Shown in pieces: positions 30,861 through 40,051 of a stretch of 40,051 nt of DNA. Both the position numbers and the translations under genes were made by a program. Location: positions 301,744 to 341,794 of the forward strand of contig BJOX01000135.1 of NCBI GenBank assembly GCA_009731375.1, in the 5' to 3' direction. Origin of the DNA: Paulinella micropora (lineage: Eukaryota > Cercozoa > Imbricatea > Euglyphida). Below the pieces are notes generated by a model that worked only from the letters and a program-made list of their open reading frames with translations, made no database searches and was not told the origin of the DNA. The first letter of the stretch is position 1, and each line of letters begins with the position of its first letter.

Positions 30861-31985
30861 TTCATGTATGTGTGTATCAGAGTGTGTGTCTGTCCGAGGC
30901 TGTGTGTATGTGTATGTATGCATGTATGTATATGTTTATGTATATCTAGGACTCAACTCGTCGACTGCGGTCACATGGAGATAGATAGCCGCGGCCAAAG
31001 ATATTAATACAAGGAGCCGGCTACAAATATCCGTGGCAACAACGAAAACGAGTGCACAGACACCATTCAAGTTTTGACATGGGAAATTTCACCGGACCTC
31101 TTCCAAAAACTGAATCAACACCGCGGCAAAACTTGAATCGGCCGGGTCAAAAAGTGTCACTGCCGTATAAAAAAGTGAGGGCCGGCTTCAACTTGAACAA
31201 CACGCATTTTTATCGGTCAAAAAGGGGCTCGGGCACAGTAAGAGTAAAGAACCACAAGCTTAAAAAAATAAAAAAATAAAGCTACTATGATAAATAAAGA
31301 GAGCATAACTTGTCACCCGTAGTAAACAGCTGCCCACTCTAGTTTCCAACTAAGATTTTGCTAGTATTAAGATGATAACGTCACCGGCTGTCATAGTGCT
31401 TTTTTTAAAAAAACCTTACTGAATCAGAACGTCTTGTCTTTAATTATTTATTGTGTATCCGACACGGCGGCGCCGGCAGCAATATTAAATTACATGACAT
31501 ACACTGGCAACCGATTTTTTGAGTGAGCAGTAGGTCAAGACATGTATTAGTAACTTGAATTAGAAAAAAAATTATAAAAAAAATCTATTTTAGTTTAAAC
31601 GCATATTTGTTTGCGCCCCGATTTCACAAACTTTCAAGTCACGTTATTAACATGCTAACTACAATCATGAATATTATGCCGGTTACGAATATTTAATATT
31701 AATATCACTAATAATAAAACAATACGAGAAACGAGAATGTCTTCTGTCCCAGAGATCGACCGAATCACATGGAAAAGCAAGCGAGGGCAGAAAGACAACT
31801 GCCGTACTAAACTTGAAGGTAATTCAAAGTGTCCGGCCGGCATACGCAAATACAGGTAAAATGATGGCTAAAACCCTAAAAAGGCTGGTAACTGTTGGCC
31901 TTTTAAGGGTTTAAATGATTAATGAATAATTATTAATCGAAGTCAGGATAAACAGACTCTGGGGCTGTTACATCTCTCTCTCTCT
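30861..31985. other. non-repetitive, AT-rich region; no gene recognised
   Basis: A possible acceptor (TATATCTAG) lies at 30948. A 75-codon basic frame from ATG 31052 (MHRHHSSFDMGNFTGPLPKT onward, ending in Lys-rich text) and a minus-strand 64-codon frame (31655-31849) have no recognisable family. AATAAA strings near 31275-31300 could be poly(A) signals. Confidence 0.35.
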
Positions 31986-32129
31986 NNNNNNNNNNNNNNN
32001 NNNNNNNNNNNNNNNNNNNNNNNNNNNNNNNNNNNNNNNNNNNNNNNNNNNNNNNNNNNNNNNNNNNNNNNNNNNNNNNNNNNNNNNNNNNNNNNNNNNN
32101 NNNNNNNNNNNNCCCCCCCCCCCCCCCCC

Positions 32130-32160
<31 letters not shown>
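31986..32160. other. assembly gap, then poly-C, (TC)n and (AC)n
   Basis: Ns at 31986-32112, poly-C to 32130, then short TC and AC tracts. Confidence 0.93.
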
Positions 32161-32430
32161 TTACATACACTGACACACATAAGTACTACAATACTGAATT
32201 TTTTTTTCACCAATCAACTTTTAATGATATTACTAATAATAGAATACTTACCACTTGTAGGGATAAGTGGGAAGCGTAAGAGTTAGAAGGGAAGTGGTAA
32301 AGGTGGACTCGTAGAGTCAAAACGAAGGAAGGAGACAAAATGAAGAAGGAAAAGGGAAAAGGAAGCAGGGAGAGAAAGGGAGCTCAGCAGATGCTGAAAA
32401 GGGGGAAAAAATAAGTTAAGATATACACAC

Positions 32431-32465
<35 letters not shown>

Positions 32466-32560
32466 TATATATGCTAGATATTACAATAATAAAACTACAT
32501 GTTTGTGTTTCATTAGAAAATTTTAATTATTAAGTGAAATAACATATAAACTGCAAAGGG
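32161..32560. other. AT-rich spacer, no gene recognised
   Basis: Includes a short ACAT/AT tract at about 32432-32472. The segment 32232-32275 resembles 4405-4445. Confidence 0.4.
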
Positions 32561-32564
32561 GCCC

Positions 32565-32655
32565 CCTACGCCAACCCCGCGCTGCCGACCCCGCCTCGCC
32601 GCGCGATAGTCTGAGCGCGGCGAGGCGGGGTCGGCAGCGCGGTGGTTGGCGTAGG
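32565..32655. repeat. GC-rich perfect-arm hairpin (inverted repeat)
   Basis: The left arm 32565-32604 and the right arm 32615-32655 are complementary over 40 bp with a single one-base bulge. They are separated by a 10-nt loop (GATAGTCTGA). The arms are over 70 percent G+C in an AT-rich neighbourhood. Arm ends read CCTACGCCAACC and GGTTGGCGTAGG. Confidence 0.95.
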
Positions 32656-33082
32656 TGCCTCCCCGGCTTCACATACACATGCACTGCGGGCCAAAAGACC
32701 CCTCTGACTATAACTATTACACCTCGGCTCTGCCGGACCCGAAATATTACCATTAACAGTAGTAGTGATTGGAAGAAGAAGAAGAAGAAGAAGAAGAAGA
32801 AAAAGAAGAAGAAGAAGAAGAAGAAGAAGAGGAGAAGGAGGAGGAGGACGAGGAGGAGAAGGAGAAGGAGAAGAAGAAGGAGAAGAAGAAGAAGAAGGAG
32901 AAGAAGAAGAAGAAGAAGAAGAAGAAAGAGGAGGAGGAGGAGGAGGAGGAGAAGAAGAAGAAGAAGAAGAAGAAAAGAAGAAGAAGGAGGAGGAAGGGGA
33001 GGAGGAGAAGAAGGAGAAGAAGAAGAAAGAAGAGAAGAAGAAGAAGAAGAAGAAGAAGAAGAAGAAGAAGAAGAAGAAGAAG

Positions 33083-33112
<30 letters not shown>
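32656..33112. repeat. short unique spacer and (GAA)n/(GGA)n
   Basis: Unique to about 32773, then GAA/GGA triplets to about 33112. The Glu/Lys frame that appears fused to the following coding fragment is a repeat translation. Confidence 0.92.
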
Positions 33113-33113
<1 letters not shown>

Positions 33114-33700
33114 GTTCGGTAGTTGGAGGTACCATCATAAGAAGGCATGACAGTTACGTCAAGATGTTAGCTACTTTTCTTTGCCGCTGTGGGGCAGTCG
33201 TTGAGATCGAGCCTGACCATCTTTACTTTCAAGATGCGACCAGAGAGCATCCTGATCTTCGTGTGTGGAGGCATCCTGCAAGGATGAGCCCTCCTGACGT
33301 CAAATTTGCCTCCCCACTTGCTCAAACACCACTCAGGCTAGCCGCTACCGCTCCACTGGCTGCAGCATCTCAACGTGAGGTGATCAAGCACCATCAGTAT
33401 GACCAGCTTGCAGCAGTGTCCAACACGACCCTAGTCGCGTGGGTTCTTGAACCTACTAGAGCTCTTGGCCGTAAAGTTCTAAGATACTTACGCAAAGTCA
33501 AGTGTTGTAAGGGGGCTACCTGCTTCGCAAGACATGCTTGCAGATGCCATGATTTTCCGCTCAACCCGCATGGCCTCTTGCCCTACTTTCGAGCAATGTC
33601 TGCGGTTGAAACTGCGCGCGGCAATGCGCGTATCATTGACTTAGCGAAGCGGCGCCTTTGGACACACCGCGACGCTCTCACTAGCTCCTTTTCTTCTCCT
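33113..33700 (+). pseudogene. C-terminal endonuclease-like fragment of a non-LTR retroelement protein
   Basis: An open frame of nearly 200 codons without a stop. It contains IIRRHDSYVKMLATFL, EIEPDHL, REHPDLRVWRHP, PPDVKFASPL, SQREVIKHHQYDQL, VLEPTRALGRKVLRYLRKV and ETARGNARIIDLAKRRL. The order RHD, PDL, D-V...SPL, K..Y, then a GNARI motif resembles the C-terminal restriction-like (PD-(D/E)xK) region that follows the reverse transcriptase in some non-LTR elements. A CCHC-like Cys/His cluster (KCCKGATCFARHACRCHDF) sits between. No reverse transcriptase domain is present upstream, where the frame runs into GAA repeats, so it is a truncated remnant, though its frame is intact. Family assignment is from motif memory. 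Confidence 0.58.
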
Positions 33701-33734
33701 CTTGTTCATAGATATATGGTCGTATATTTGTACA

Positions 33735-34190
33735 TATCCTGCTCCTCCACTTCTCCCGTCATATTTTCTTTCCTTCCTTCATTTCTGTCCCCCTATCATA
33801 TTTGGTCTCTTATCTTTGTACATATCCTGCTTCTCTACTTCTCCCTTCATATTTTCTTTTTTTCCTTCATTTCTGTTCCCCTATCATATTTAGTCTTTTT
33901 TTATAGCCTCCTATCTTTGTACATATCCTCCACCTAATTAATATCTTTCCTCATATTTTCTTTCTTTCCTTCATTTCTATCCCCTTATCATACTTATTTC
34001 CTTTTCAGTCTCCCATCGTTGTACATACCCTGCTCCTCTTTTTCTCCCCTCATATTTTCCTTTTCCCTTCATTTCTGTCACCTTATCATATTTTAGTATT
34101 TTTTATTTCTTTCCCTTTTTTATCTCTCCCTTCATACTTTCTTTCTGTTCTTCATTTCTGTCCCCTTATCATATTTAGCATCTTTTTATG
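33735..34190. repeat. C/T-rich minisatellite, about five diverged units of 75-105 bp
   Basis: Each unit has TTGTACATA(T/C)CCT, then TCTCCC(T/C)TCATATTTTC, then CTTCATTTCTGTC and CCC(C/T)TATCATA(T)TT. Units start near 33737, 33815, 33917 and 34019, with a last partial unit from about 34115. A related segment lies at 35214-35310. Confidence 0.8.
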
Positions 34191-34199
34191 AACTAAATC

Positions 34200-34410
34200 C
34201 TACTTATAAATACATACATACATACATACATACATAATACATACATTACATACATACATTACATATTACATACATACATTACATACATACACTACATACA
34301 TACATACATACATACATACATACATGCACACATACACACACATACATACATATATACATACATAATACATACATACACACATACATACAAACACGCATAC
34401 GCACACATGT
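34200..34410. repeat. (ACAT)n
   Basis: ACAT with ATTACAT and ACAC variants. Confidence 0.93.
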
Positions 34411-34446
34411 TATTATAACACTTCTCCCTGTACAATTTCGCTTTAT

Positions 34447-34477
<31 letters not shown>

Positions 34478-35065
34478 AAGAAGAAGAAGAAGAAGAAGAA
34501 GAAGAAGAAGAAGAAGGAGAAGGAGAAGGAGGAGAAGGAGGAGGAGAAGGAGGAAGAGGAAGAAGAAGAAGAAGAAGAAGAAGAAGGAGGAGGAGGAGGA
34601 GGAGGAGGAGGAAGAGGAGGAGGAGGAGAAGAAGAAGAAGAAGAAGAAGAAGGGAGGAGGAGGAGGAGGAGGAGAAGAAGAAGAAGAAGAAGAAGAAGAA
34701 GAAGAAGAAGAAACTCAGCGAAGCGGCTCCTTTGGGACACCCCGCGACGCTTTCTTCTTCTTCTTCTTCTTCTTCTTCTTCTTCTTCTTCTTCTTCTTCT
34801 TCTTCTTCTTCTTCTTCTTCTTCTTCTTGTTCTACTTCTTCTTCTTTCTTCTTCTTCTTCTTCTTCTTCTTCTTCTTCTTCTTCTTCTTCTTCTTCTTCT
34901 TCTTCTTCTTCTTCTTCTTCTTCTTCTTCTTCTTCTTCTTCTTCTTCTTCTTCTTCTTCTTCTTCTTCTTCTTCTTTCTTCTCCCTCTTCTCCCTCTTCT
35001 CCTCCTTCTCCTCCTTCTCCTCCTCCTGCTCCTCCTTCTCCGTCTTCTCCTTCTCCTTCTCCTTC
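34447..35065. repeat. (GAA)n/(GGA)n facing (TTC)n around a short core
   Basis: About 265 bp of GAA/GGA on the left and about 310 bp of TTC/TCC on the right enclose 34712-34751. The core (CTCAGCGAAGCGG, TCCTTTGGGACAC, CCGCGACGCT) is a copy of 33643-33680 from the retroelement fragment. The two tracts are reverse complements of each other. Confidence 0.92.
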
Positions 35066-35071
35066 GTTTTT

Positions 35072-35310
35072 CTTTTTTTAATACAGTAAGCAAGGTTTAA
35101 TGAGAAAGAGAAACGAGAGAAAAATAAAGAAGAGCTTAATTCAATTTTTTTTTATTTTTTTTAATACAGTAAAGCAAGGTTTAATGAGAAAACAGAAGAT
35201 TTTTTTTTCATTTTCTAATTCCTTATCATATCTAGTTCCTCTTTCTATCTTTTTCCATTTTCCTCCCCTCACATTTTCTTCCATTTCTCCATTTCTATTT
35301 CCTTTATCAT
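35072..35310 (+). repeat. two copies of the AGTAAGCAAGGTTTAATG repeat and a C/T-rich unit
   Basis: ATACAGTAAGCAAGGTTTAA at 35080-35099 and a version with one extra A at 35164-35184, both after T-rich leads. A C/T-rich unit like those at 33735-34190 follows at 35214-35310. Confidence 0.78.
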
Positions 35311-35496
35311 AACATGAGAACACCTACACGAAGCTCGTTCGGCCCGTCCTTTGAAAAATGGAAACAAAAAATCTAACGGCGAATTTTCAGTTTTCTTTCT
35401 TTTGAGAACTTGAGAAATCTACCTTACGTGAGTCATAAATTTTCTGACCGTTCACCAACAAGCCACCGCCCACGTTACAACAAGCCGCTGCCCGCC

Positions 35497-39447
<3,951 letters not shown>

Positions 39448-39902
39448 GTCAGTTCTTCTCTTTCTTCTTCCTTCTTCTTCCTTCTTCCTTCCTTCTTCCT
39501 TCCTTCTTCCTTCCTTCTTCTTCCTTCCTTTTTCCTTCCTTCTTCTTCCTTCCTTCCTCTTCCTTTCTTCCTTTCTTCGTTCCTTCCTTTGTTCGTTCGT
39601 TCGTTCCTTCCTTCCTTCCTTCCTTCCTTCTTTCCTTCCTTCCTTCTTTCCTTCCTTCTTTCTTTCTTCCTTTCTTCCTGCTTCTTCCTTCCTCCTCGGT
39701 CCTTCCTTCCTCGGTCCTTCCTTCCTCCGTCCTTCCTTCCTCCTCGGTCCTTCCTTCCTACTCGGTCCTTCCTTCCTCCTCGGTCCTGCTGCTGCTTGGT
39801 CCTTGCTGCTTGGTCCTGATGCTGCTTGCTCCTTCCTCCTCGGTCCTGCTGCTGCTCGGTCCTGCTGCTACTTGGTCCTTGCTGCTTGGTCTTGCTGAAA
39901 GG

Positions 39903-39933
<31 letters not shown>

Positions 39934-40051
39934 CTTCTTCTTCTTCTTCTTCTTCTTCTTCTTCTTCTTCTTCTTCTTCTTCTTCTTCTTCTTCTTCTTC
40001 TTCTTCTTCTTCTTCTTCTTCTTCTTCTTCTTCTTCTTCTTCTTCTTCTTC
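39448..40051. repeat. intron 8 start: (CTTC)n, a GGTCC minisatellite, (CTT)n
   Basis: CTT/CCTT repeats to about 39690. About twelve units built on TTCCTTCCTCCTCGGTCC or CTGCTGCTTGGTCC follow to about 39900, then pure CTT to the window edge. No further exon is visible. Confidence 0.92.

Noticed and set aside
32765-33112. Glu/Lys/Arg-rich N-terminus fused to the retroelement fragment
   Set aside because: GAA/GGA microsatellite in frame by chance; there is no evidence that the fusion is a gene.

Overview
The window is eukaryotic nuclear DNA: introns are GT-AG, coding sequence is cut into very small exons, there are tRNA-derived SINEs and a LINE-type fragment, and by eye well over half of the bases are simple repeats. 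There are no operons or ribosome binding sites. I cannot name the species. A microbial eukaryote or alga fits the tiny exons and unfamiliar proteins best, but an animal is not excluded. Nearly all long open frames in the window are translations of microsatellites. The real coding signal lies in exons of about 30-430 nt between the repeat tracts, and I assembled them by hand from splice sites and codon phase.

Layout. (1) 127-2400, plus strand: the last five exons of a YbaK/ProRS-associated-domain protein, ending at TAA 2400. (2) 2650-4915: mostly non-repetitive DNA with no gene I recognise. (3) 4987-9720: a sequence gap, GATA/ACAT/ATGT microsatellites, three minus-strand SINE copies and a few candidate exons. 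(4) 9723-13240: a candidate exon and a large imperfect inverted repeat, arms about 10087-11405 and 12763-13240. (5) 14358-29983, plus strand: a reconstructed 13-exon gene, phase-consistent throughout (1296 nt, 431 codons plus stop, as far as visible). It is predicted to encode a single-pass (type II) membrane protein with a Lys/Gly-rich region, a repeated STMDWTS-type region and a Thr-rich mucin-like end. Its introns contain three SINE copies, about 1.1 kb of pure ATATT pentamer, a 17-bp minisatellite array and two gaps. (6) 30000-32760: CTAT repeats, a low-complexity AT-rich stretch, a gap and a 40-bp-arm GC-rich hairpin. (7) 33113-33700: the C-terminal endonuclease-like part of a non-LTR retroelement protein, followed by C/T-rich minisatellites. 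(8) 35497-39447, plus strand, open at the right edge: a secreted protein with a signal peptide and at least three copies of a four-cysteine module, the last two made by a tandem duplication of about 820 bp that included introns.

The most unusual feature is a recurrent structure. At many exons, one exon edge (splice site plus 15-45 nt of exon) is present in two to six tandem copies, each separated by the intron's microsatellite, and only one copy is a complete exon. This recurs in the first two genes with several different microsatellites, and a retroelement open frame shows the same. It suggests that microsatellite tracts repeatedly copy adjacent exon edges into introns.
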